Assembly: GCA_036186865.1 (NCBI GenBank) | Contig: AP025071.1 | Location: forward strand, 10,585,879-10,649,878 | DNA length: 64,000 nucleotides | Origin: Eustoma russellianum | Lineage: Eukaryota; Streptophyta; Magnoliopsida; Gentianales; Gentianaceae | Direction of reading: 5' to 3' | Shown: positions 43,554 to 55,667 of the stretch, piece after piece | How the letters are laid out: every line of letters starts with the position of its first letter | Position numbering within the stretch: the first letter of the stretch is position 1 | The notes under the pieces: model-generated | The model's database searches: none | Told to the model about the DNA's origin: nothing | What the model saw: only the letters and a program-made list of their open reading frames with translations | Made by a program: the position numbers and the translations under genes

Positions 43554-46500
43554 TGTATAGAAAAAGGAGTTTGAGTGATTTCAAAATATGTGATTTAAAT
43601 GAGCATGACATAAAACTTGTGCATGATATAAACGTGTACAAACGTGTGCATGATATATTGCTTATTACTTGCCTTATTTACTTCATATATACTGTTGCCG
43701 TACTAACGAGCCCTGAAGCGTTAAAACTTACATCATATGGCAAACATTTGTTGTGTTTATACTATTTTCAGGTGCCACCATTAATGAACTAAACTAGTTC
43801 ATTAAGTGAAGTACTTAGTTAATTAAACTAAGTAGTTCAGTAAAGGAAGCTACATTTGAACAAGGCACAAAGGCAACAAGACCAAGAAAGGAAAGTTTTC
43901 TCCTCCTCTCCACATTTAATATACACGCCATCTTATACATATATATATATATATATTTTTCCTGATTTTTTTTAAAAGACACATACACATGTATTCCAAC
44001 GTACTACCGACGCGTTATATATTTTACGTACGTTAACGTCACACCATCATACTTAACTCATATTTATGAGTATATAAGTCATGGTGATGAAAAATTAAAT
44101 ACGACATGTTAAAAGGTTCTAAACCGAAAATTGTCGTATCGGACGAATACCGAAACTTTGCCAATGTGTCACGTACTTGCCATAAATAGATGGCCAGACC
44201 CTATACCTCAAAAATCATTATTAATTTCGTGGCTATGATGATATTTTCAGACATAAAATCATTCCATGTTGGTACACACAAATCACCCCACATTAAGGCC
44301 AAATTGTGGAGATTCCAATTTTAATTTTGTCACATGTTAATGGCGACACTTTAGACCAGCCAAGAGCTGAGATTTAAAGTTTATATTATATATATTATGT
44401 GTAACATAATATATATAACATGTGCAAAAAGTTAGAATTTATTTAGAGAAAAATCGGGTAATCGATGAATATCGAAAATTCGGTTTTCTACGTACACAAC
44501 ACATGGAACATTTTTGGCACATCATACGACACGTATCTAGACACTTTTTACATATGTCATACATGTTAAAGTATTCTAGAAAATTAAATTAAGGGCTGAT
44601 TGGAATATAATATGTGTGTATTATTAAATGTGCACTATTTTACAAAGTTAGCAAAAATAAAATTCAGCACATGCATATACATGTATACACGCCACCTACA
44701 GCTGAGATGGAGCATATGTGGAGCCTTGTTGGCATATTGATTGGCCAAGAATCAATCATACAATGTTGATGACATAAAGGAAGAAGCTACACAAGGTAAC
44801 AATTCAAATTTTGTCACAATTGTGACACATGCTGAAAATTCAGCATGTGTGCTAATGTATGGCCGATTTTTACCTCCATTATGAGTGATATTTTACTTTT
44901 TAATTAAGGTGGATTAATTGAAAGATAATTTGGAAGCATTTTGAATAAGTTATGGAATTTAAGTGGTGATATTTTTCAATATCACACATGCTGAAAATTT
45001 CAGCATGTGTGAATGAATAATGGCCGAATTTTAGGCCACAAGGGAGTCAAATTTTTATCTCATAAAAGATAAAAATATCTTCTAGTAAATGGTGATTCAT
45101 TTTAAGAGATAAATCAAAGCAAACATGGCAACATTTTGAAAAGAATACTCATGTATCACATGCTGAAATTTCAACATGCTAAATCTCTTAATGGCCGAAT
45201 GTTCATGCCCTTTTTGTGAAAACATTATCTTGCTAACTTTATGTGACAATCTTGTGAATTATGGAAATTATTCTATGTTGATTTTGACACAAGTTTTTAG
45301 TGAAATATTCAGATTTTCCAAGTCATCAAATGATGACAACATTCAACCACTCATGAAGTGTCAAGTAAGCAAAGGTTAAATGATCATCCAATAAGAAGGG
45401 ACCAAGTAAGCAAGATCATGTCACAATGATGCTACACATTCTTCCAAGGACTTAGAAGATAATTTTCAAGAGGGGATGACACCTATAGTGGACGGCCATA
45501 ATGCATAAAAGGAAAGGAGAAGAGCAAAAACAAAGACAAGGACAAGCATTGCATTTTCAAGTGACAAAAACGCCTAGCCTTCTCTTCTTCTACACTCTCT
45601 TTCTTTCTTCTTCTTGAAAGCCTATTGTACTTATATTCTTATCCTTGAATATGCTTGTAATATACCACCACATACTCTTTATCTTCGTAAAAGATTGATC
45701 AAGGTGTGATCAATCTTCAATCTTGCAAGGTGGTGGTGTTCGTGCGAATTGTATTCATCGTACAAGGTTTGTAAAGGGTTGGAGTTGGTGTGTAACTCCA
45801 TCAACCCTGTGGTAAGGTGTATTGCATGTGTGTGACTAGTGTGAACCGAGGAAGGTGTTCCTCAAAGACTGGAGTAGGTTGTTTATAACCGAACCAGTAT
45901 AAAATTCTTCGGTGTCATTTACTTTCAGCACTTATATTCTGTTTCTGCACTGTTTACTCTTTTTATTTACGTTCGTAAAAATAGTAAACGATTTTCAAAA
46001 ATTACAAAAATTTCCAGAAACATAGCCACACGTCTTAGGGTTAATTTGGCACAAGTTTCAACCCTTTTCGATAAGTATAAGTCATTCAAACATCCAAAGT
46101 TCTGAGACTAGTGCAGTCTGATTTTCAGGCTTGCAAAGGTTGAGACTTTGAGTGTATTTGACTAACTTCCCGAAAGAATTTTCAAAACTGTTTACAACAT
46201 ATAAAGGGTTAGTGGTTAAAAATTCAGAGCAATTGGAGTTAAGAACAAATAGGAATAAATTTTTCAAAACAGTCTATCGTTTCGGGCAGATTCGAGCAAT
46301 CTGACCACCAACAAGTTTTGAAGGGGTTAAAGGTTGAATTTAAATCTGAAATTTTTAGGAGACCCTCATAACATCTGAGGCTAAGTTCTCTCAAAATTCC
46401 AGAATTTTTGGAGACCTACAACCTAGTTTTAAAAACGTTTTAAAACTGGTCCTGAAAACAGAATCTGTTTTCAGAAGTTGAGTTGGTTGGTTTTAAACAA

Positions 46501-46570
46501 ATTTTAAAAACCAAACTTTCCGCACCAACTATTCAACCCCCCCTTCTAGTGGTGCCTTGCAGATCCTACA
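43554..46570 (+). repeat. Sirevirus 5' LTR
   Basis: Starts tgtatagaaaaaggagtttg and ends cagatcctaca; aligned with 51907-54956. Contains an (AT)n run (43938-43959), a long AT palindrome around 44379-44420, and three catgctgaa-type palindromes (44825-44850, 44982-45012, about 45156-45178). It lacks a short segment near 44070 that the 3' LTR has at about 52419-52440. Confidence 0.93.
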
Positions 46571-46572
46571 AG

Positions 46573-46584
46573 TGGTATCAGAGC
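46573..46584 (+). promoter_or_regulatory. Sirevirus primer-binding site (tRNA-Met)
   Basis: tggtatcagagc, two bases after the LTR. Confidence 0.93.
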
Positions 46585-46624
46585 GCAGGAACACTCACTA
46601 CAAAGGATCCAATGATTCAGTGAG

Positions 46625-48375
46625 ATGGCAACCACAAATCTCAAAACCGAGCAAGAAGGTATGTCGAGCCAAAGGCCTCCTCTTTTTGACGGTGAGTCGT
46701 TTATTCAATGGAAACTAAGAATGAAGCTTTTTCTTATGGCTATAGATATTGATCTTTGAACGATTATAGAAGATGGTCTTTTTGTCCCATCTAGGTTATC
46801 CACCGTAGACGGAGTCACACTAAAAGTTGTCAAACCTAAACAATAATATACAAGTGATGATAAAAAGAAACTTAGCATGAATGCTAGGGCTATGCAATTG
46901 CTCCTGAATGGATTAAGTAAAATTGAGTCTAGTTATGCCTCAAATTTTTCGAGTGCACAAGAAATGTGGAGGATACTAGAAATGAAACACGAAGGCACGA
47001 GTCAAGTAAAAGAACCAAAGATAAACATGCTTATGTCCACACTTGAGTCGTTTAAACTATTGCCGAATGAATCTATTGTTGATATGGATCTTCGTTTGAC
47101 TAACATCTATAATTCTCTTGAGTCTCTTGGTAAAGCTTTTACCATGCAGGAAAAAGTACAGAAAGTCTTACGAAGTCTTCCATCAGAGTGGGACCCTAAA
47201 GTAACAGCAATAGAAGAAAGCAAAGAAACGAACTCAATAAAGATGGAAGAGTTAATTGGATCACTTAAGGTGTACGAAAATAAACTCATCATCTAAACAA
47301 GGTAAAGCTATTGCCTTTAAATCAAATGAATACGTCTCTACTTCTTCCGATCACGTAGATGATAGTGATTCTGAATCGGATAGCGATGACCTAATTCTAT
47401 TGGCTAAAGGCTTAAGAAAATTTATGAGAAGGTCATTTAGAAACAAAAATAAGGGTACTACAACTAAAAGAAATAAGAACAAGTCAAATGATAAAGATGT
47501 TAAATGTTATGAATGTGGGAAACTTGGACATTTATCATATGACTGCCCCAATAAAGAAAAGCAAACAAATAAATACCCTGACAAGGAGCGGAACAAGAAT
47601 AGACCCGTCTCAGAACCCAAGCAAAGGAAACGTGCTCTAAAGGCCTCCACCTGGAGTGATTCATCGGGTTCCGAGACTGAAACCGAAGAAGAGACTGCAC
47701 AAGTATGCTTTATGTCCAAAGCATCTGATGAGGTATCATCTGATTTTGATTCTGACTCTGAGCCTTCTTATGATGACCTTTTTAGTCAGTATTTAGAATT
47801 GCATAAATTCACTAAGACTCTCGCTAAGGAAAAGAAGCGATTAATTGAAGATAAGAAACTGTTAGAATCTTCTAACGAGAATCTTGTCTCTCAATTAAAC
47901 GATTCAAAGAAAAAGTCATCATGCATCATCACTGCATTAAAGACATAGATTTCATCATTAACCACTCAAAATAACGAAATGAAATCCGAGATTTCAAATT
48001 TGAAATCAAGGAATATAGACCTAGAGAAGATGATGAAACAGTTTGATACGGGATCTAACATGCTGCATCGTATTATCTTATTACAAAAGCATGACAGTGA
48101 CAAAACGGGTTTGGGATACGTTGATACTAATGAAGTATCCACCAAACCAACTAAGTTTGTTGTGTCTAATAAAGTAGACACCCCAAAGCCTCAAATAGCG
48201 TCGAAGATGACGCAAAAACCGCCTCTTCCCTCATCACGCCCCACTTCCTCTTCATATCATGTGAAATACAATTTTGTACCATATAGATATGAAAAGAAAA
48301 GAGTGATGCATACACGACATTCATATTATCCACGCACTACGCACACACACACAAGGACATATCAAAAACGTCCTT
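46625..48375 (+). pseudogene. Sirevirus Gag
   Basis: The ATG at 46625 gives MATTNLKTEQEGMSSQRPPL, followed by the UBN2-type Gag domain ('FIQWKLRMKLFLMAID', 'SAQEMWRILEMKHEGTSQVKE', 'LTNIYNSLESLGKAF', 'VLRSLPSEWDPKVTAI'). A TGA near 46757 and a TAA near 46843 interrupt it, and a frameshift near 47285 shifts it to the next frame. There follow an acidic stretch (DDSDSESDSDD), a CCHC knuckle CYECGKLGHLSYDC (about 47504-47545), a basic linker, and a long heptad-like region ('LAKEKKRLIEDKKLLESS', 'EISNLKSRNIDLEKMMKQF') that should form a coiled coil. This extended C-terminus is typical of Sirevirus Gag. Confidence 0.88.
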
Positions 48376-50220
48376 CATTCAATGAGTATAAAGGAGTTCT
48401 TGGGCAAAGGCCCAAAGTGCATTCACCACATGTCTACTATATCGCACCTTCATCTACATTCTTGCCATTTGCTAGACCGAGAAGGATCACCCAAGTATGG
48501 GTACCGAAAGGTACTTTTACCAAGAGGTGATTATTTAACTCGAAAGGACCCAAAGTTAAAAGGGTACCTAAATCATCTTTGTACATTGCAGGGAGCCTAC
48601 ACATCGAAAGATACAACCATAAAGTGGTTCCTTGACAGTGGCTGCTCGAGGCACATGACGGGTGACCCGAGCTTGTTCACAAAATTAAAGAAGGTCACAA
48701 AAGACGGATCCGTGACCTTTGGAGACAACAACGAAGGCAAGATCATCGGAAAAGGTATGATAGGAAATCCAAGCACTCTTCAAATCTCCAACATCTATTT
48801 GGTAAGTAACTTATCCTACAATCTTCTTAGCATTTCTCAATTTATTTACAATGGCTTTGATGTGTGCTTCACTCACCCTTACTGCAATATAATAAATAAA
48901 AATGGAGAAACCGTTTTAAAAGGAAAACAAGAAGGTAACATTTTTACGCTTTCTATGGATGATGTGGTAGATGCTAAAGTTAAGTGCTTTATGTCAAATG
49001 AACCCAATGTGAATTTATGGCATAGACGTTTAGGACACATTGGTATTTCCACACTAGAAAAACTCCAACGAAAGAACTTAGTACGAGGATTGCCTACACT
49101 TGATTTAAAAAACTTTCAGTTGTGTGAATCTTCCATAAAAGGCAAACAAATACGTGAGTCACTTAAGCCTAAGAATGAAATAAGCACGACTGGAGTCTTA
49201 GAACTACTACACATTGATTTGTTTGGTCCTAGTCACACTACAAGCCTAGGTGGGCGCCACTATGCATGCGTGATTGTTGATGATTTTTCTCGTTATACTT
49301 GGACTTTATTTCTTGCACATAAGGATGATAGTGCTATTGAAATTGCATAAACAAATTGAAAATCAATACAGTGTCAATGTGAAAAAGATAAGAAGCGATA
49401 GAGGCGGTGAATTTTAAGACAAAGATATGATATCATTTTGCGAAAAAAAAGGAATCAAGCATGAGTTTTCGCCACCTAGAACTCCACAATTAAATGGAGT
49501 AATAGAAAGAAAGAATCGAACATTACAAGAAATCGCTAGGATTATGTTATGCGAAAATAAATTGCCTAGATTTCTGTGGGCGGAAGCCGTAAATTGTGCA
49601 TGCTACATAGTAAATCGCATATCTATAAGAAAGAAAATAAACAAGACGCCTTATGAGATATTGAATGATCACATGCTTAAGATTGACTATTTTCGTGTGT
49701 TTGGATGCAAATGTTTTGTTTTGAATACAAAAGATAATTTAGATAAATTTGAATCTAAATCAATTAAATGCATCTTTGTTGGTTATTCTATAAATTCAAA
49801 AGCATATAGATGTTATGATCCTCTCACTAGACAAATCATAGAATCTATTCATGTGAAGTATAATGAATTCGGTGAGATTGATAAAGATAACGAATATGAT
49901 GATGACTTTGAATTGAAACCCATGTTGAATGAAGATGATGGTACATTTGATATGCATGACATGAATGACACACTAGAAATGCATGATCACTTAGAAATGC
50001 ATGATAACATAGAAAACAATCAACCAAGATGGCATAGAGATCACCCACATGATCTCATCATAGGCGACATCGCTCACGGCATGTGACCACGTAGAAGAAT
50101 TACTTCGGATGAAATAAATCAATTTCATGCTATGATTTCTGAAATTGAACCCAAAAATGTGCATGATGCTTTGAGTGATTCTTCTTGGATTGATGCTATG
50201 CATGATGTGCTTAATCAATT
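48376..50220 (+). pseudogene. Sirevirus protease and integrase
   Basis: The protease motif WFLDSGCSRHMTGDPSLF (about 48623-48676) has the active-site Asp. GAG-pre-integrase follows: 'NLWHRRLGHIGISTLEKL' and 'LCESSIKGKQ', where the second Cys of the usual CxxC is Ser. The integrase core has 'LLHIDLFGPS', then a frameshift near 49349, 'IRSDRGGEF' with a stop after it (about 49416), and 'NGVIERKNRTLQ' with the Glu. It continues to 'KCIFVGYSINSKAYR' and an acidic repeat-like stretch 'MHDMNDTLEMHDHLEMHD' before RT. Not functional. Confidence 0.88.
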
Positions 50221-51653
50221 CGTTAGAAATGATGTATGAGATATAGTGCCTCGACCATAAGATAAGACCATAATAGGCACAAGTGGGTGTTTAGGAATAA
50301 AATGAATGAAGAAGGAAAGGTCGTTAGGAATAAAGCCAGACTTGTAGCACAAGGCTATAATCAAGAAGAAGGAATTGACTACGACGAAACATTTGCAACT
50401 GTAGCACGTTTAGAAGCCATACGACACTTACTTGCTATTGCTTGCATGAAAGATTTCAAATTATATCAAACGGACGTAAAAAGTGCATTCCTAAACGGAA
50501 GCAACCACCCAGTTTTGAAGATTTGAAACATCCCGATCACGTTTACAAACTAAAGAAGGCACTATACGGACTAAAGCAAGCGCCGAGAGCATGGTATGAT
50601 CGTTTTGCTACTTTCTTTTTAGAAAATGATTTTAAACGAGGTGCTATAGATAACACACTATTTTTGAAACAAGATAAATCGGATTTACTTATTATTAAAA
50701 TCTACGTCGATGATATTATTTTCGGTTCTACCTCACATAGACTTGTTGAAGATTTTGAAAATTGCATGAAATCCGAATTTGAAATGTCTATGATTGGTGA
50801 ACTTAACTATTTTCTTGGCTTGCAGATTAAGCAAACGAGTAAAGGCATTCACATAAGTCAAGCTAAATACATAAATGACATGATTAAAAAGTTCAACTTT
50901 GAAAATTTGAAACCATCCCCCACCCCTATGAGTGTCACTACCAAATTGGATAAGGATGAACATGGTAAAGATTTTGACAATGCCTTATATCGGTCTATGA
51001 TTGGTTCTTTGCTATATTTAACTGCTAGTAGGCCTGATATCATGTTCAGTGTATGCATGTGTGCATGCTTTCAGAGTCAACCTAAGGTGTCTCATTATAA
51101 TGCGGTAAAAAGAATATTTCGTTATATTAAGCACACGCCCACCTTAGGGATTTGGTATGATAAAGATTCCGAATTTAACTTACATGCTTATACTGATGCA
51201 GATTACGGTGGCTGTAAAATAGATAGGAAAAGCACGAGCGGCACTTGCCAATTTATAGGAAACTCACTCATTTCATGGTTTCCCAAAAAGAAAGCAAGTG
51301 TTGCTTTGTCCACTACTGAGGCCGAGTACATGGCACTTAGCCTTTGCTGCACACAGTTGTTGTGGATAAAACAACAACTCTCGGACTTTGGAATTACCGT
51401 AAATAGAATTCCTATATATTGTGATAGTATGAGTGCCATTAATCTGTCTAAGAACCCCGTACTACACTCTAAGGCCAAGCATATAGAAGTACGCTATCAC
51501 TTTCTTCGTGATCAGGTAAACAATGGTGATATCGTCGTAGATCACGTACGTACAGAAGCACAAGTAGCCGATATCTTTACAAAAACCTTAAATCAAGCCA
51601 CGTATGAATCTCTTCCTTCTAAATTAGGCATGATCTCAGCTGATATGATTTGA
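50221..51653 (+). pseudogene. Sirevirus reverse transcriptase and RNase H
   Basis: RT reads 'VFRNKMNEEGKVVRNKARLV', 'GIDYDETFATVARLEAIR' and 'QTDVKSAFLNG', then a small deletion and frame change (about 50500-50510) that removes the usual 'IEEEVYV.QP' stretch. The rest is one open frame (50511-51653): 'DHVYKLKKALYGLKQAPRAW', the catalytic YVDD in 'IKIYVDDIIFGST', 'ELNYFLGLQIKQ', and RNase H with 'HAYTDADYGGC', 'STTEAEYMALS', 'IYCDSMSAINLS' and 'VADIFTKTL'. The last 380 codons remain open, so decay here is mild. Confidence 0.9.
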
Positions 51654-51906
51654 TTTGATGTGATTCTCTTTCCTTATTTACATGCATCTTTTGATTAACT
51701 TTCAAAAATAAAGGAGGAGAGAAAGCATGATTTAAGGGGAAGAGAGATACTAATTGCATAAATCAAGGGGGAGATTGCATAAATCAAGGGGGGCGAATTC
51801 GAAATTTAAAATTCAAATTTTGAATTTATGCATGATTAAAGGGGGAGCGATAGGATTTAAATCATATGCATAAGTTTTTTTTTGAAAATCATCAAAAGGG
51901 GGAGAT
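51654..51906 (+). promoter_or_regulatory. Sirevirus multiple polypurine tracts
   Basis: Six purine runs of the form 'aaagggggag' lie within 200 bases: about 51708, 51733, 51763, 51784, 51837 and, abutting the LTR, 'aaaagggggagat' at 51894-51906. Repeated PPT-like motifs before the 3' LTR are a known Sirevirus hallmark. Only the last is positioned to define the LTR start. Confidence 0.85.
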
Positions 51907-54900
51907 TGTAGAGAAAAGGGGGTTTGAGTGATTTCAAAATATGTGATTTAAATGAGCATGACATAAAACGTGTGCATGATATAAATGTGTACAAACGTGT
52001 GCATGATATATTGTTTATTACTTGCCTTATTTAGTTCATATATACTGTTGACGTACTAACGAGCCATGAAGCGTTAAAACTTACATCATATGGCAAACAT
52101 TTGTTGTGTTTATACTATTTTCAGGTGCCACCATTAATGAACTAAACTAGTTCATTAAGTGAAGTACTTAGTTAATTAAACTAAGTAGTTCATTAAAGGA
52201 AGCTACATTTGGAGAAGGCACAAAGACAACAAGACCAAGAAAGGAAAGTTTTCTCCTCCTCTCCACATTTAATATACACGCCATCTTATACATATATATA
52301 TATTTTCTGATTTTTTTAAAAGGCACATACACATGTATTCCAACGTACTACCGACACGTTATATATTTTACGTACGTTAACGTCACACCATCATACTTAA
52401 CTCATATTTATGAGTATATTCAGATCTTATATCATTTGATATAAGTCATGGTGATGACAAATTAAATACGACACGTTAAAAGGTTCTAAACCGAAAATTG
52501 TCGTATCGGGCGAATACCGAAACTTCGCCAACGTGTCACGTGCTTGCCATAAATAGATGGCCAGCCTCTATACCTCAAAAATCATTATTAATTTCGTGGC
52601 TATGATGATATTTTCAGACATAAAATCATTCCATGTTGGTACACACAAATCACCCCACATTAAGGCCAAATTGTGGAGATTCCAATTTTAATTTTGTCAC
52701 ATGCTAATGGCGCCACTTTAGACCAGCCAAGAGCTGAGAATTAAGGTTTATATTATATATATTATGTGTAACATAATATATATAACATGTGCAAAAAGTT
52801 GGAATTTAATTAGAGAAAAATCGGGTAATCGATGAATATCGAAAATTCGGTTTTCTACGTACACAACACATGGAACATTTTTGGCACATCATACGACACG
52901 TATCTAGACACTTTTTACATATGTCATACATCTTAAAGTGTTCTAGAAAATTAAATTAAGGGCTGATTGGAATATAACATGTGTGTATTATTAAATGTGC
53001 ACTATTTTACAAAGTTTGCAAAAATAAAATTCAGCACATGCATATACATGTATACACGCCTCCTACAGCTGAGATGGAGCATATGTGGAGCCTTGTTGGC
53101 ATATTGATTGGACAAGAATCAATCATACAATATTGATGACATAAAGGAAGAAGCTACACAAGGTAACAATTCAAATTTTGTCACAATTGTGACGCATGCT
53201 GAAAATTCAGCATGTGTGCTAATGTATGGCCGATTTTTACCTCCATTATGAGTGATATTTTACTTCTTAATTAAGGTGAATTAATTGAAAGATAATTTGG
53301 AAGCATTTTGAATAAGTTATGGAATTTAAGTGGTGATATTTTTCAATATCACACATGCTGAAAATTTCAGCATGTGTGAATGAATAATGGCCGAATTTTA
53401 GGCCACATGAGAGTCAAGTTTTTATCTCATAAAAGATGAAAATATCTTCTACTAAATGGTGATTCATTTTAAGAGATAAATCAAAGCAAACATGACAACA
53501 TTTTGAAAAGAATACTCATGTATCACATGCTGAAATTTCAGCATGCTAAGTCTCTTAATGACCGAAATTTTCATGTCCTTTTTGTGAAAAAATTATCTTG
53601 CTAACTTTATGTGACAAATATTATGAATTATGGCAATTATTCTATTTTGATTTTGACACATGTTTTCAGTGAAATTTTCAGATTTTCCAAGTCATCAAAT
53701 GATGACAACATTCAACCACTCATGAAGTGCCAAGTAAGCAAAGGTTAAATGATCATCCAATGAGAAGGGGCCAAGTAAGCACGATCATGTCACAATGATG
53801 CCACACATTCTCTCAATGACTTAGAAGATAATTTTCAAGAGGGGATGTCACCTATAGTGGACGGCCATAATGCATAAAAGGAAAGGAGAAGAGCAAAAAC
53901 AAAGACAAGGACAAGCATTGCATTTTCAAGTGACAAAAACGCCTAGCCTTCTCTTCTTCTACACTCTCTTTCTTTCTTCTTCTTGAAAGCCTATTGTACT
54001 TATATTCTTATCCTTGAATATGCTTGTAATATACCACCACATACTCTTTATCTTCGTAAAAGATTGATCAAGGTGTGATCAATCTTCAATCTTGCAAGGT
54101 GGTGGTGTTCGTGCGAATTGTATTCATCGTACAAGGTTTGTAAAGGGTTGGAGTTGGTGTGTAACTCCATCAACCCTGTGGTAAGGTGTATTACGTGTGT
54201 GTGACTAGTGTGAACCGAGGAAGGTGTTCCTCAAAGACTGGAGTAGGTTGTTTATAACCGAACCAGTATAAAATTCTCGGTGTCATTTTCTTTCTGCACT
54301 TATATTCTGTTTCTGCACTGTTTACTTTTTTTGTTTACGTTCGTAAAAATAGTAAACGATTTTCAAAAATTACGAAAATTTCCAGAAACATAGCCACACA
54401 TCTTAGGGTTAATTTGGAACAAGTTTCAACCCTTTTGGATAAGTATAAGTCATTCAAATATCCAAAGTTCTGAGACTAGTACAGTCTGATTTTCAGGCTT
54501 GCAAAGGTTGAGACTTTGAGTGTATTTGACTAACTTCCCCAAAGCATTTTTTAAAACTGTTTCAATACATTTAAATAAAACATATAAGGGGTTAGTGGTT
54601 AAAAATTCAGAGCCATTGGAGTTAAAAACAAATAGAAATAAATTTTTCAAAACAGTCTACCGTTTCTGGCAGATTCAAGCAATCTGACCACCAACGATTT
54701 TTGAAGGGGTTAAAGGCTGAATTTAAATCTAAAATTTTTAGGAGACCCTCATAACATCTGAGGCTAAGTTGTCCCAAAATTTCAGAATTTTTGGAGACCT
54801 ACAACCTAGCTTTAAAAACGTTTTAAAACCGATCCTGAAAACAGAATCTGTTTTCAGAAGTTGAGTTGGTTGGTTTTAAACAAATTTTAAAAACCACACT

Positions 54901-54956
54901 TTCCGCACCAACTATTCAACCCTCCCCTCTTCTAGTGGTGCCTTGCAGATCCTACA
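51907..54956 (+). repeat. Sirevirus 3' LTR
   Basis: 3050 bp, starts tgtagagaaaagggggtttg and ends cagatcctaca. The palindromes of the 5' LTR are conserved (about 53192-53218, 53349-53379), and a third is perfect here (53526-53545). Differences from the 5' LTR are scattered substitutions and short indels. Confidence 0.93.
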
Positions 54957-54961
54957 TGATT

Positions 54962-55667
54962 CACCACAATTTGTGTTATATTGCATGGCTATTAAAGTGT
55001 GTATTTTGATGATCATCATGCCATCTGCATGGATATTCATCTTGAAATGGGGCTGTTTTGAGTCTCCATTATTTCGAGTGATTCATCACCATCATTGAAT
55101 GTGTATTTTTGATGATTATGGCCTTAAGTTGTATATTTTCTTAGGTTCGACTCTCTTATGTATTTGCATGTGGTTTTCATGATGACCATCACCATAATCA
55201 TGACATTTATTTTATGTTGTGGTGAAAGTTATATGCATGTGTCTTCATATGTTCAAACCTAAGATTAGTGCATCATTATGGTAGAAATGCATGACAGATT
55301 GAAGAATAATAAAGATGTTAGTAACATTTCATGTATGGTACCATAAACAAGCTGCAAAAATTATGTGTGTGTGCCTAGATGATCTCGACCAAGAGGCCTT
55401 ATGAAGGTGTCATGATGATGTTGAAGATCTATGTGGATACATTTATGTAAAGATATGTTTATTGTATATTATATGAGTGGCTAACCAAAAGATGTGTAAT
55501 TAAAAGAATTGAAGAGGTGGACACATGTAAAAAGCATGGATACAATAGCTGTTTTGGTAAATGGGCCGAAAATTCCTAGATGGACAAATTGGTAATTTCC
55601 AAAATTCAATGTGGGCTGATTTAAAAAGCTATAAAATAAGATGGAAGTTAGACAAATTAAGATGATG
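54962..55667 (+). other. Unclassified AT-rich region, right of Sirevirus
   Basis: Continuation of 42236-43548 once the Sirevirus and one TSD copy are removed. Both sides share a style rich in 'gatgatcatc' and 'gcatgcat'. No coding region. It ends where Tekay-2 enters at 55668. Confidence 0.3.

Larger units (their letters stand above)
43554..54956 (+). mobile_element. Sirevirus-like Ty1-copia retrotransposon (SIRE/Maximus type)
   Basis: 11.4 kb with 3.0 kb LTRs, a perfect TSD tgatt (43549-43553 and 54957-54961), a tRNA-Met primer site and order gag-PR-INT-RT-RH. Long LTRs, a large Gag with coiled-coil C-terminus and repeated purine tracts before the 3' LTR fit the Sirevirus genus. The interval between pol and the 3' LTR (about 250 bases) is too short for an env-like ORF. 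Coding regions carry several stops and frameshifts. Confidence 0.92.

Noticed and set aside
46573..46584. tRNA gene at the TGGTATCAGAGC sites
   Set aside because: Only the 12-base primer-binding complement is present; no cloverleaf or A/B boxes around it at any of these sites.
51654..51906. Env-like ORF between Sirevirus pol and 3' LTR
   Set aside because: The interval is only about 250 bases and full of stops; only purine tracts are present.
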